Made by a program: the position numbers and the translations under genes
Assembly: GCA_947561395.2 (NCBI GenBank)
Contig: OX387184.1
Span: 6,634,001 to 6,698,000, forward strand
Direction of reading: 5' to 3'
DNA: 64,000 nt
Origin: Buxus sempervirens
Lineage: Eukaryota > Streptophyta > Magnoliopsida > Buxales > Buxaceae
Notes under the pieces: model-generated
The model's input: the letters and a program-made list of their open reading frames with translations, nothing else
Told to the model about the DNA's origin: nothing
Databases searched by the model: none
In this document: positions 35,179-48,600 of the stretch, piece by piece
Layout of the letters: every line of letters begins with the position of its first letter
Numbering within the stretch: position 1 is the first letter of the stretch

Positions 35179-38100
35179 ATGTCCTCAAAGATTGAACATC
35201 ACATGGTCCCCCTGGCCGTGCTACTCAAACGTGAATTGGCAAGTGAGAAGATTGAGAAACCAGAGATTTTACATGGTCAGGCCAGCCAGAGCAAGAAAGG
35301 GGAGGACTTCACATTATTGAAGTCGGAATGTCAAAGAGTCCCAGGAGATGGATCGACTACATTTTCAGTATTTGTCGTACGTGCTTGAATTATTAATTCT
35401 TTTTTCATTTTTCTTTTTCTCTGGTACATTGGGATTTCACTTTTTTTTTCTCTTAACAATTTAATGTGACTTTGTCGAATCATATTTTTTAAAGTTTGTT
35501 TTTTTTTTCTGTAAATGTTTGTTTATATATTTCATTTTCCATTAATTTATTGCAAACACAATTTCTTATTGCTTTTCAAAAAATTTGTCTAATCCGATAT
35601 AAGTTAGAGGTGAGAGATATTCTTTTAGTTTGAAAGAGAAACGTTTGAAGAATTCCATACAACCAAGTTTCCTGAAGTGAGTTAGAAGTTTTGGTTAGAA
35701 TGGTTTTGTAATTATAGGCAATCTTAGATTCATAATGGTTAGAAATTGGTTATGAGAGTAATAAGCAAATGTATATTTTAGAAGCAATAAGCAAATGTCT
35801 ATTCTAGAAGCAGATAGCGATGATATTGAAGTATAAATCAAGCTCAGGAAGTGTATTCTGAAAAAGTCTGAATTTGACATGCATATGTGATCATTGTTCA
35901 TTATGAGTAAGATATATTTACTTGAGTGATTATTGAATTTGTTAATTTTTTGGAACTGTTGCTGAAAACGCAGTTGGTGAAAAAAGATTTATTGTTGTTT
36001 TTATATGGAAAATTCTTATTTATTGAGCATTTCCACGAGCATTCCTGCAATCAAGATTATGATATTTTTTAGACCAAATAAACTTTCCTTTTCTGAAAAT
36101 TCCAAATCCATCTGTAGCCAAAATTTTGAATGCCATCTCAATAATGAATAAAATTTGAGAAAGTTGGAACACCGTTGTCTTCCAGTCAATGCATGTGGTC
36201 ATCAGCTTTCCAACATGCCATTTTTTCCTTGTGCGTGCATTACAAAATACGAGTCCATATTCGCTCAATCTGTACTTAGCAATCAAAAAAGCTGTAAACA
36301 ACTGACTTATGTTCCTAAAACTTTCAGCAACTCCACTGTCATGACAATAATTAATGCCATTTTGTGTAATCCCCAAGTTTATTGCTTATTAAAAAATACA
36401 ATGCAAGTGAAGCCTGTATCTAATGAACCAATGTTGAAGATAAACATACTTTTTCAATTTTGGATTGGATTAACTACTCCAGATAATCCAATCATGTTCA
36501 TTTGATCTTTGAATGCAATTGCACCAGTACAATGTTTGAAATGGTCAATCATGACATATTCATTTGCAAAATTTCTTACATTTTTTATAGATCTGACTTA
36601 GAGGAAAACCTGAGTTTATGGCCTCAACACCTCCTTAAAGACATTATAAGGGTTAACCTCCCCAATCTTCTATTAATCATTAAAAAAGGGATAAATTTTT
36701 TCAATTGATGTTCACCGGTGCTTTGAGTAGGTTGTTAGACTTCAACTGACAAAAATTATAACTACGCAATGAGCTGATTGACTGAAATAAGTTTTTGTTC
36801 ACAGAGACTTTTGCAGTTATTCAGAAATCTCAGAAGTTGTAGTCAGTGCGGAATTTTACAGATTGGGATGGAGCAACAGGATTCAAATTGCTGACACCAA
36901 CTAGTTGGGATAAGGCATTTGGTTATGATTGGTTGATTGATAGTTGGTCATTTCTACTACTATATTGATTATGATCCATTATTTGTTTCATTAAAGGATC
37001 ATCCACATGGTGGAACCAGGTCAACAATTGAATCTTCCCGAGCTTTTGTATGGTACCATGTGTATGCAATATTGTTCAGAATTTAAAAGTAACATGTGGA
37101 AAAGATTCATAGTTATTGGACCACTCCAAAATTGTTGTACAGAATCTGTACCAGCAATATTTGGATGAGTGCAATTGATATGAGAATTTTGATATGGATG
37201 GGTGGATGGGAAGAGTAGAAAAACAGTATTTGATAGGGACACATTTAATGATAGTCTGGGACTAGAATTCAATTGGATAGAATAGAAGGAGAATTGGGTG
37301 AGGTGGTTTCACATTTTTTATAACTACCACTGATGACACCGATAAGAAATTTTAAATTTTCTAAGGGAAGGTCCAAGATGACGGGAGCTGGGAGGCAATT
37401 GGTGAGGCAGATTTCAGAAACACGATTAACTGAAAACTTGATTTTGGTTAAACTGGTGTAGGATTTGTGCTGCTGAAAAAATGCTTTTGGTTAAAACTGG
37501 TGTTGGATTTGTGATCCTGATCTCAAATAGTAGCAATTCACATGGCTGATTGGTCGAATCGAACTTTCATACAATCATACAACAAATTGATTCTATATAT
37601 GTCAACCTGATTTCTGGACATCATTAAGATTATGCTTACTCGCATAATTTATTAATGACGTTAACTAATATTCTGTAATTCAAATTGACACCTGAGATGG
37701 GGAGCTGGTGCCACCTTGTGTGCGTGATAATGTGATGGCTACCTCTTTTTTAATTGATAACTTTCCTGTTTCTGTTTCTTCATTGTATATGTCTCTAATA
37801 ACTGCACCATATTTTGCAGTTATTTGATGGACACAATGGTTCTGCAGCTGCTATATACTCTAAGGAGAATCTCTTAAACAATATTCTGTGCGCCATTCCT
37901 TCGGATCTCAGCAGAGAAGAATGGATTGCGGCATTGCCAAGGGCCTTAGTTGCAGGGTTTGTGAAAACAGATAAAGATTTTCAAGAGAGAGGTAGAGTAG
38001 GGCCCATGATACATGGATACATAACTATACCATTTCATCCTTTTTTTGTTTTTTATGTATATCTGCTTTGATTCACTGATTTGAGAACCCAGTGAGTCCA

Positions 38101-41100
38101 TCCAGCTTGTTGACCTCTTTGGTTCCTTATTAATGGAATCTGCAAGTGCGTTACCAGGATTAGGCTTAATCCAGTCATGATTGTGTCGTTGTTATCTTAG
38201 AAGTTATTATTCTATAAGAAGTAAATCAATTATCATTTAAATTCATTGAATTTTTTATGTCTTAGTCAGCCTTATTGATTCCTTGCAGTCACATCTAATG
38301 CTGGCATATATCATTGTCTATGTTACATGTCTTTTATCTGATTTGGTCTACCACTATAACTTCCATATTTTTCCACCTTATTATCACTGCTTTTGAATTA
38401 TTTCAGGTAGCTAGCTGCTATTATTTTCATTGTACTTGAGATATTTGCTGTCTTTTATACTAATTAAATGATTATTTTCCAGCTCAAACATCGGGGACAA
38501 CTGTTACCTTCGTAATAATAGATGGATGGATCATAACTGTGGCATCAGTTGGAGATTCCCAATGCATACTTGAATCTGCAGAAGGTGTTGTATATAACTT
38601 GTCAGCAGATCATAGGTTGGAATGCAATGAAGAGGAGTATGTTCTTGATACTATGTGTTTGGTACTTCATTTATTTCTCTATGTACTAGGGATTTACTTT
38701 TCATTCGTTTCAATAGGATAAGACGAATAACAGCAAGTGGAGGTGAAGTCGGTCGGCTCAATACTGTTGGTGGTGCAGAGGTATTGATTTTTACACATCA
38801 AACATGCTTGTTTATTGTTATTATAGGTCTCTTTTTTTTTTTCATCTGTAAATATAGCTTTTGAACTTAAATAACTCTATCACTGTCTTGTTGTCTTAAC
38901 AGTTTTGTGCTTGCTGCAGTTTTTCTTTTGATTGAAATTTATGAATCACTTTGGTCCAAACTTTGTACTTTTGTGAATATTTAACCACATGTGAAACGTG
39001 AAGAGGTGTAGCACCAAAAACTGGAATTTTAGCAAGGAAAATGGTTTAATTCAGCCATGGTTGAATTTACTGGGGAAAATGCAAAATATAGATTCTAGAT
39101 AGGTTAAAATTGAGAAAAAAGGTGTTCTGGCTGATTTCTTGTTTATGTTAATTTTTGCAGCATGAGCTAGCTTTTTATTTTTTTTTAATTCTAAGTTATT
39201 TGTGCAGATTTTGTACAAGGGGGGTCAATTTTGTGCAAGGGAATATCCTTAGTATAATCAATAATCTAGTTTTTGTTTCATAATTACTTTAGGTATCCCA
39301 ATATGGGTTAATTTACTACAAAAAAGAACCATAATCAATGTAGGTCCTGCCGAAGCAAGTTCCTAAGAGGTTACCCATAATAGGCCACTATTAAGCAAAG
39401 ACGAAAACACTTTACATTTTAACTACTTGGTCATGCGAGAATGATTTCTATTAGCATCCTTGCTTTTGGAATACGCATTGACTGTGCATAGATATCCATA
39501 GTTTTTAGCATTGTGATATCTAATGGTTATTGATTTCCAAACTTTGAGCAAGTATTCATACTTGGACTGTTTTTATCGGTGACCTTTTAACCTTATGTAC
39601 TGTTGTTAGGAATTCCTTGTTGGAGTAGAGATGCCACTATAGTCTATTTACTATAGGAAGCAAGACGAGAGACTATTAAGATACAAATAACACTCATGAA
39701 TGCACAGGCTCTCTTTGTGTCTCACTCTTGGGGGTGGACAGGCTCTCTCTCTCTCTATATATCTCTCTCTTTCATGGGGGTGGGTATTGATGAGTTTGGT
39801 TTCTACTGTACCCTAGATCCAATCTCTAATGAAGCATTAATATCAGTTATTACGGGTTCCAAGCAGATTAAAATCCTTAGAACCGAAAGGGACCCGACAC
39901 ATGTAAATTCTTGCACACATAGACAAGTGCATACATGAAAGCACACACACATTTGTAAATTTAGACACGATGGTTTGATGCTAACTTAGACCAGTAGAGA
40001 CATATGTAGAACAGTTTACGGATAAGGCTCATCTTGTACCTTACTTTTCAAAGAGGAGTTATTCAGTGCTTGCTGAATTTGTTTTTAGAAAATTTGACAG
40101 TATAATCTATTTCTTTCTTTTGTTCGTATTAGTCTTCTCCTTCTTCTCCTCTCTCTCTCTCTCTCTTCTTTTAAACTCTTTCACCCTCGTTATTAATCAC
40201 ATGCAAATGTGTGTTGATTTGCTGATGTAAATGAAGCAAGACTTCATATTTTTTATATGCCACAGGTATGTGCATCATTTTCCTGTGATTTGTCCAATGT
40301 CTTACCAGTGAATGATTAATCTTAGGTTATAGTTTGACAATTAAACAAGGAGCAATAAGTTTTCTTGCTTTGCATATTAATGCTGTCCACGAGTTTTCTT
40401 GTAATGAACAGTACATCTGCTCCTGTGGAGTTTTTGTCTTTCATTGAATATGACTACTAAAAATAAAGTCTACTTTGATTACTATGTATCAAATATACCA
40501 CTTAATTTGTTCAAACTCGAATTTTTCAGATTGGCCCTCTTAGATGTTGGCCTGGCGGCTTGTGTCTTTCAAGATCTATTGGAGATATGGATGTTGGCGA
40601 GTTCATCGTTCCCGTCCCTTTTGTGAAACAAGTGAAGGTTTGTTACTAATGTCATTAGTCGTTACCTGCAAATTAAATTTTTTGGATGTCTGAAACTCGT
40701 TTTTTTAAGTTTTAATCTCCTTGTCATGTTTCACTGGGGCAACATTTTTATTTTTGAAGGCACAATATGTATGTGCCTTTTGGTGTCGAATATTCATTAA
40801 TGTTTGCTCTCAGAGTTGCTTAGGTTTGGAGGTGAAAATCTAGCTTTGTTGCCATCTGTTGTCTTCTATTATTTTTCTTGCATTAATCATTTTGGAGATC
40901 TTTCTTACCACAATCATCATTATCAGATGGACGAACTACAAAAGCTCTTCATTAATGCCTTCTTTCAATATGCACATCGTATGATATCCATCATCTTCTA
41001 ATTTGCACTATTTAGAAATAGAGCAGAATATCAAATAACGTATGAAAGGACCAAAAAGAAGGTCTGTTTAATTCAGAATATTTTAGGGTGAATCTGTTAG

Positions 41101-42472
41101 CATAAATCTGAAATGAAATTGTGCTCTAATTCTATGTGAAACAGCTTCATCTATTTCTAACAATCAATCCAAGATAACCAAATTAATTACTTTTGGGAGT
41201 CTTGTTCTATATTTTTTACGATTACTTCACTTCTAATATTATTTTTGCTGAAGTTACATTCCGTATATTTGGCCTTCATTCAACATATTTTAAAAACCTT
41301 TTGATTCGAGGTATCTCTCTGTGTTCTAATAAAACTACATCATCCGCAAGGCATAATTGTAGTGTGCATTCATGAGTTTCTCTCTAGAGAAAATGACTTT
41401 TGTTGTTATTTATTGTGCTTTATTTTTTGTTGTCTGTACCAGTGAGAGAATTTTCAGTACTTGTCCTCTATATACATTCTTCATATTTAATGTACTGCTG
41501 TTATGGCTGCAGCTGTCTTCGGCTGGTGGAAGGCTAATCATCTCGAGTGATGGCGTTTGGGATGCATTGTCTTCAGAAATGGCTATAAATTGCTGCCGTC
41601 AAATGCCTGCAGATGCTTCAGCTGGCCAAATTGTTAAAGTATGGTATAATCCAGGAGGACCCTTTATTCTTTTAATAATGTTAGCATGACGGCTTTCTTT
41701 CCTTTTTCCTTCTTCTTCTTCTTTTTTTTTTTGTTGTTGTTGTATTTGAACTCATCCATTCTATTGCATCTGCAGGAGGCTGTACAGGTAAATGGGCTTC
41801 GTGATGATACAACATGCATAGTGGTTGACATCATACCACCTGAGAAGCTAACCGCTCATATGCCACCACCAAAGAAGCAGGGGAAAGGAGTGTTCAAGTC
41901 CATGTTTCGCAGAAAATCATCGGAGTCATCTTCTCATGCAGATAAAAAATACTTGGAGCCAGATGTGGTGGAGGAAATGTTTGAGGAAGGATCTGCTATG
42001 CTTGCAAAAAGGTTTATACTTAGTAGCATTTGAGCTTTTACCCTCTGGGTCTGGCAAAGGAGTTGCCTAAGTCTGCCATGCTTGTTTTGTTTGCTTGCTT
42101 CTTTATTATATGAGAGAATGCATTTAGCCTCATACGGAACACATTCGTGTGATTTACAGGTTACATACAGAATATCCCTTGTGCAACCTGTTCAAACTGT
42201 TCATGTGTGCTGTTTGTCAATTGGAAATGGAACCTGGAGAGGGTGTTTCAATACATGCCGGCTCACGTAATCCCAGAAAATTACGCCCCTGGAATGGTCC
42301 TTTTCTATGTTTAAGCTGTCAAGCAAAGAAAGAAGCGATGGAAGGCAAGAGACCATCAAGAGGTACTGTGTTGCTTCTGTGCACATTTTAATAAACTTAA
42401 AAATCCATAATTTTAACAATTATTTTATTTTTCTCAGATGTTGCTTTGAGACATAACAGTGAAAGTGGGTAG
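35179..42472 (+). CDS. Protein phosphatase 2C (At1g47380 / PP2C 12-like)
   Basis: Mg/Mn-dependent Ser/Thr phosphatase of the plant PP2C family. Exons: 35179-35376, 37820-37991, 38483-38636, 38717-38780, 40530-40637, 41513-41638, 41776-42011, 42160-42362, 42438-42472. They total 1296 nt, join in frame, and give 431 residues plus TAG, matching the subfamily. PP2C motifs: GEDF near 40-45, LFDGHNG (67-73, metal-binding D69 and G70), SGTTVTFVII (127-136), GDS (147-149), SADHR, GGEVGRLN, LCLSRSIGD, SSDGVWD (243-249) and RDDTT (283-287). After the catalytic core come a basic, serine-rich linker (PPKKQGKG, KSMFRRKSSESSS) and a conserved tail with CAVC (369-372) and CLSC (403-406). The start was chosen at MSSKIEHH, which matches the family; the open frame continues upstream to 35023 but that part looks like leader. 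Substrates are unknown. Confidence 0.94.
39746..39775. repeat. CT-rich microsatellite
   Basis: Short CT runs interrupted by ATATAT in intron 4 of the PP2C gene. Confidence 0.6.
40147..40166. repeat. (CT)n microsatellite
   Basis: About ten uninterrupted CT units in intron 4 of the PP2C gene, upstream of exon 5. Confidence 0.85.
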
Positions 42473-44338
42473 CCCACCTTTGTCAGCAGCATTGACAATG
42501 CTTGGAATTGTCTTGGCACTAATAATTGTTTCAGATCTGACCATGAACTGGAGGCCCTGGCCTTGGTGATATCAAGAGACAAAGTCCTCGTGATGTCAAT
42601 TATTGGAGCTTCAAGCCAGGAAATCGTAATAAAGCTTCATCGAGTGTTGTCTTATTGAAAAATCCATATTCTGATTGGGGGAGTGACGTAACACATACAC
42701 ATGCTTCCCTCGGGAGATTTACATTACAATGTGAGAAGCGTTGGTGAAAACATTAGTGCCTTACAGATTACGGCATAGCCAGCTTTTTCTTGCTGGGTTT
42801 GTTTCCACTTTTGTGGAGTTCAATGTTATAGAACTACAAAATGGATCCAATCAGATCCCACTGTAATATTGTGATATATAATGGTATTTTGGGAATCCAT
42901 ATTAATTTGTCAGCCGCCGTGTGTAGTCAACGTGCAAGATGGTTTTTGTCGTGTCTCATGTGGCATTCATTTGATTCTTTGTTCCTTGATATTTTGGAAA
43001 ACATATAAACGGTAATTTATGTGTTTTTCTTTGTTTCATTCTTCTTGCTTCTCTATGTGATTCTGTAATGAGAATCCAGAACCAGTCTGTCTCTTTCCTA
43101 TAAGTAGGTTATTACGTGGAAAAGGGAAAATAATAGAATAAGAGCTTTACTGGGTGACCGTTAAAGTGCCGAAATCATTCACCTGTATCGTCTTAATGTG
43201 AAAAACTGTGTTTTAAAAAGGCAGATCGGCCTGTAAAACTGCCGATCAAACATCTGAAACATCTGTTTTGAACATCCATCCGGTTCTAAGGAACTAACCA
43301 TGGAGTTGGAAAAACCAAATTGGGTCAGATTTCACTTTCCTCAAATTGAGAATCATTCCCAAACGAGGCCTTAGAATTGCAACCCATTATCAAATATAAA
43401 GTGACGTGGCATCTAATCAGATACCTCTCTTGCTTTATTTTATTTTATTTGAGCCGTTTCTTTCTTTCGTCTTTTTGTGGAATCTTTATTCTCCTATTAT
43501 GGTTTTCCTTGTCCTCGAAGGCTAGGCAAGCCAAAAGATACCGAGTTCAATTTGACCTTTGCTTCCTAAAAACAAATGAAAATGTATTTTCTCCACTCAA
43601 CCCATAGGTAAAACGAAGGCGAAACTCAATAAACGGTGGCTAATGTTGGACTCTATTTACATTTGCTGTTCTTCTTCTTCACATTTAAATCTTTATTAGG
43701 GGAAATGCATGTGCTATCCAGTAGCAAAATAATTAAATAAGTAGTTATAATTAATTAGGAGATAAAAGAAAAAATAAATTGAAGGACATCTTGGGAATAG
43801 AAGTAGTTATAAGTAAGGATATAAAAATTAATAGAATTAAATGTGAAGGAAATTTGAATAATGAGGTAGTTTTGTAAGGGGAGATGAAAGTGAATATAAT
43901 AAAATGTGAGGGGTTGTTTAGGTATCAAATGTCAGTCCAAAAAAGGTGGGTTGGCTTTATATAAATATTTTTTTTTTGGGTAAGGGTTTGGCTTTCTATA
44001 ATAGCGTAGATAAATAGCATATGTTTCTTGAAGATGTTCCTCTTCCTTCTTTATTATGTTATATGGAACTTTTGCAGCCTATTCTTTTTGTAACTGTTGA
44101 ATAATGGGATTGAAGTTTTTCAATAGTAGCTCAGTTTTAGATTTGGATTTATTATATTCTATAGAGTTATAATTTTCATGGGATTTCTAAATCATGCCAC
44201 CATGCCATTTTAAACCTTAACCAAAAAGGTCGGTACTTTGAATCCCCATTGATCATCAATGATTATAATTAAGCATTAATTGGATCCGAAGTAATTTATA
44301 AACACTCACACCCTATGCGCCATTCATCAGTTATTTAA

Positions 44339-44464
44339 AGGCTGTTTAGTATAGCTTTTCAGAGTTACTTTTAATTTTTAAAAGTATAATTTTATGACTT
44401 TTTTATTTTATTTCTAGTTAGAAAAGTTGAAAAGTAACTTTGGAAACGTTATGCCAAACAGCCT
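44339..44464. mobile_element. Small MITE, about 126 bp
   Basis: The left end AGGCTGTTTAGTATAGCTTT and the reverse complement of the right end, AGGCTGTTTGGCATAACGTT, match well. Pairing continues through AGTTACTTTT. The interior is AT-rich and non-coding. The flanks do not give a clean target duplication, so the superfamily is not certain; GGCTGTTTGG-type ends are common in plant MITEs. Confidence 0.7.
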
Positions 44465-45404
44465 CTTCATTTATTGAACAATTAAAAGGTAATTATAGTA
44501 AATGGAATTACAAAAATCTTAAAATCAACAAAAAGAACAATCTCTTAATGTTTAGTGTAAAGGTTTCAAAATAAAATAGTACAAAGTAAAATTAATGTAT
44601 AATGCGTTGAAATGCTTAAATTAGTAAATATCTTCAAAAAAATTTTGGTTGTGATGAAAAAGTTTGAAGGTAAAGTATATTCTTGTTTTTCCCCCTTGTT
44701 TTAATCCTTCCATTCTTTGGTTATGTTTTCTTTACTTGGAATGTGTGAAACAATAGATTAAATAATGTAACTCTAGCTTGGGCTAGAGCACTCGCGATCA
44801 AAAATCTTTTTTCTTATCTCTTTACATGCGTGCATGTGTGTGTATGTATATATATCAATAATAGCTTGTAATAATATTACTGAAAAATATAATGTGGTGG
44901 AATATTCCATACTATAAGACCAATCGATAATTCTATATTCGGTTAGGCTTGTTATCTGTTGACGTTCGCCGCATTCTACTTATCAAGTAGTTTATCACCA
45001 TCTGCTTTATAAAGTATAAATAAATTTCAGGATGGACGGTGATCACTAGTTGACCTCCAATAACCAGCCAATCTGCAATATTGCCTCCATATATATAGAT
45101 TTTTACAGTTACGTATTGTAGGACATTTAAGTCTTTTTAGAATTCCTGGGGACATTCTAAGGAAAATATAATGTCAATCTTTTGTCTGTGCTTGATAACA
45201 ACTAGTAAGGTGCACATGTGTAAAAAGGGAATGAAGGACGGAGAACGTAAGAGGAAACAGTTATAAAATTGATCGTAAGTTTTGAAAAAAAATTGAGGCA
45301 GTTTGACCATTTTACCCTTATATTAATAGATCTTCTCAATAGTTTGTAAGGGTTGTATTGGTAATGTGTGCATTTCGTTTTGGCACGTTTCCAAGGGGGT
45401 TCGT

Positions 45405-45450
45405 TCCATTATATATAATATATATAAATACATATACACATACATATACA
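45405..45450 (+). promoter_or_regulatory. Candidate core promoter of ATG2
   Basis: TATATATAATATATATAAAT at about 45410-45430 lies roughly 240 bp upstream of the ATG2 start codon, a plausible distance for a TATA box with a leader of 200 bp or less. The transcription start is inferred, not shown. Confidence 0.35.
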
Positions 45451-45666
45451 CGGAAAGCGATGATCCCTGTTCCGGTGGTGCACCTATCCCTTTTCTCTCA
45501 TTTGAAAAAAGGACGATCTCTGTTTTAGCCCTAACGGCTGCCCGTTGGGGTAATTTGGAGCAGAGATAGAAAGGGCTTGTATGGAGGTGCGTGCTTCCAT
45601 CGAGAGCAAGTTCTGGTTCGAAGGGAATTCTCTTGGAAACTCTTGAAACAAAATAAGAACAGAAAG

Positions 45667-48600
45667 ATGTTCGCCTGGAACATTGCCAAATCTGCAGAGG
45701 CCATGTTCTCTGGATGGGCCATCAAACACGTCTGCAAATTCCTTTTAAAGAAAAAATTAGGCGAATTCATCCTTGGAGACATCGACCTCGATCAGCTGGA
45801 CGTGCAGCTCGGCGCCGGCACCATCCAGCTAAGCGACCTCGCGCTTAACGTCGATTACATTAACCAGAAGGTACGATCCATTCAACGACGGCTTTAAACT
45901 CGGAAACTTATTGTTCGTTCTTGATTCTCTGTTTCTAACGTTGTTGGAGATTTATCTGTGGGTTCTTTCAGGAGAATTCTACGTTTTCATAAGTTTATTC
46001 ACTCGTAAGAATTATTTGGATACCCGAAACTTGAACCTAACAGAACCACCTCTTATCAATTTATGGGAGTTAAAGGTTTCTAGGTTTTCAAGATTTTGAA
46101 AAACCACCGAGAAGTTTACATTAGAGAAGATACTTCTGATTTGCTAGGAATACAAGTGTTATGGATGGCTGCGCTAGGAAGATATTTGGTGAAATTGCAA
46201 TTGTAAGGAAGATGCCATTAGGAGAAATCTCTATTGAGACTGAACTTATAGTAGGATGGATTCCACTTCTGTGAAAATATAGAGCTTAAGTAGGTATAAG
46301 AGGGTTTTTCTGTTTCACATGATTTTAAATACCAATAGGATGATCTTCTCTTGGGGGAAAAAAGGACAGAGAGAAGGGAATTGAGAGAATATAGAGTAAA
46401 TTTTGGAAATCCGGGTGACAATTTAAAATAAGGCTTGTTAAAATTGAGAAGGAACAACACCATGGACTAATTTCAGAGAATGGATTCCATATCATTGGCC
46501 CCCTTCAGATCTGAACCATGTGCTTTGTTGCGACTGAATAAGTGGATATTTTGTTCTTGCATTGTGGCTTGCTGGGGAGATCTGGATTTTTTTCTGTAGG
46601 ATAGTGGGAGGATCATTAGTCCTGCCAGTCACTCTTTTTCAGTTGGCTTCCAGCGGAGATTTCCTGTCCTGGGAAGGAGAGGGAAGCTAATGTACAGCCC
46701 ACCCTTCTGTCTTAATTTGGAGCATTGGAGATGGATTTTGCAGGGTGGGGAGGGAAGAAATGGGATAATTTAGGGGCATGAAATGTGCAACTTAAATAAC
46801 AAATTAGGAAAAATAACTCAATTCTTAGATATGTTGGATCAAAGAATAACTTATCTTATGAATGACCTCGTATGTAAGGATTTTTAAGGTTTTATGAGCT
46901 CAACAATTTATGTTATCCTCTTAGAAACTTCTTTAAAAAAAACTCAAAAATACTATGTTTTAGATATTAGACATAGAAAAAAAGGTTGTCTATGGAATTT
47001 CATACCATAATCTGTTGAATGTTGAAGCCAGATGTGTCATATGTGTAGGTCATTTGATCAGAGCTGTCCATGCAAAGTTGCTTGGAAAGAATTTATAGAT
47101 CAATGATCAGAAGACCAAGAAAAAAGGAATAAAAGTTTTCAGGAACAACAATTTTACCTAGACCGCGAGAGTTTAAAAGGCATCAAATTTAAAAGTAGAG
47201 AATTAAAGTCAGAGATAGACCAGCATTTGATGCAATTTCAAAATCCCTTTTACTTATAACCTTAAAATATTGAATTTTCACATCTCAGGCACTAGGTATC
47301 TGAATTTACTGAAATGGATGAAATTGCCACAGAATCTTATATAAATTACTTGCATGCATTTGTGGTACAATAGAAACTGGTAACTGTGACATAAAACTTG
47401 GATAGCAGCCTATCAAGGATAATTTTAGTAAGCATATATTTTGCAGCGCCATGCATTTGCCTTCCAGGCTACTGAACAATTATGCATCCATTAGTTCTTT
47501 CCGCAACTTCATGTATTCTTCTGAAGTGCAAAAGCTATCCCATGTTTATATTTTTCAGTTTGGTGAAGCAGCACTCATTGTAAAAGAAGGATCCATTGGC
47601 TCTCTGCTGGTGAGAATTCCTTGGAAGGGCAAAAGTTGTCAGATTGAAGTGGATGAACTTGAGCTTTTGCTTGCTCCACGTAGTAGTATTGATGTACCAT
47701 CTGTATGTGAAACTTCTATTTCCAGTCAAGATGATAGTCACTGTGCCAGCCATTTTGTGGAAAAGGTTGAGAATGATTTCGTCAAGCAAGATTCAGTGTC
47801 TATTTCCCTGGATGTTCATGAAGGAGTTAAGACAATTGCGAAGATGGTCAAGTTATTACTTACCAGCTTCCATGTAAAACTAAAACGAATCATTGTTGCA
47901 TATGATCCCTCTTCAGAGAGGGATGAAAAGAGATATGGATCCAATACAAGTTTGGTTCTTCGGATTGCAGAAGCAGAATGTGGAACATGTATTTCTGAAG
48001 ATTCTGATTCAAATTTTGATGCCAGAGTTGAGAACCTTCTTGATATGAGTTTCCTAACAAACTTTGTGAGGTTTGAAGGTGCCATGATTGAGCTTCTGCA
48101 AATGGATGATATGGTTAGTCAAACACAGCTCCCGTGCCCTTCAGAAGCAAATTTTGGTGAATGGTATTCAGGAAATTGTCCTTCAAAAGTTACGACTCCT
48201 GTTTTGACAGGTGACAGTGGTGGATTCTCCGGCACTCTGAAATTAAGTATACCTTGGAAGAATGGTTCTTTAGATATCCGGAAAGTGGATGCAGATGTTT
48301 CTTTTGACCCCATGGAATTAAAATTGCAGCCCAGCACCATAAAACGGCTCATATGTTTATGGGAATCTCTTAAAGATTTGGACAAGGATGGCAAGAGCTG
48401 TATGCAACGCAAGGCTAAGGACTCAGTTTGCCTTAATTCTGCCTCTCAGATGTATTCATCTGTGCTGGGTTCTGCTGCAATAGCTACAGACACAGTAACT
48501 CCAAGTAGTGAAGGTTTCTCAGCTGGCCTATTCTCTTTAGTAAATCAGGGAGTCACGGATGCTTTACTACCAGAGTCACATTTTATACCAGATTGGGTTC

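Larger units (their letters stand above)
42473..45666. other. Intergenic region between PP2C and ATG2 (tandem orientation)
   Basis: The PP2C 3'UTR probably extends to about 42900 (AT-rich sequence with polyadenylation-like ATAATGGTATTTT). No gene is supportable in the rest. It contains one small MITE (44339-44464), AT-rich sequence, and the ATG2 promoter and leader at its right end. Confidence 0.6.

Noticed and set aside
36020..36505. Overlapping 116-118-codon frames on opposite strands
   Set aside because: They fall in the 2.4-kb first coding intron of the PP2C gene and have no family features.
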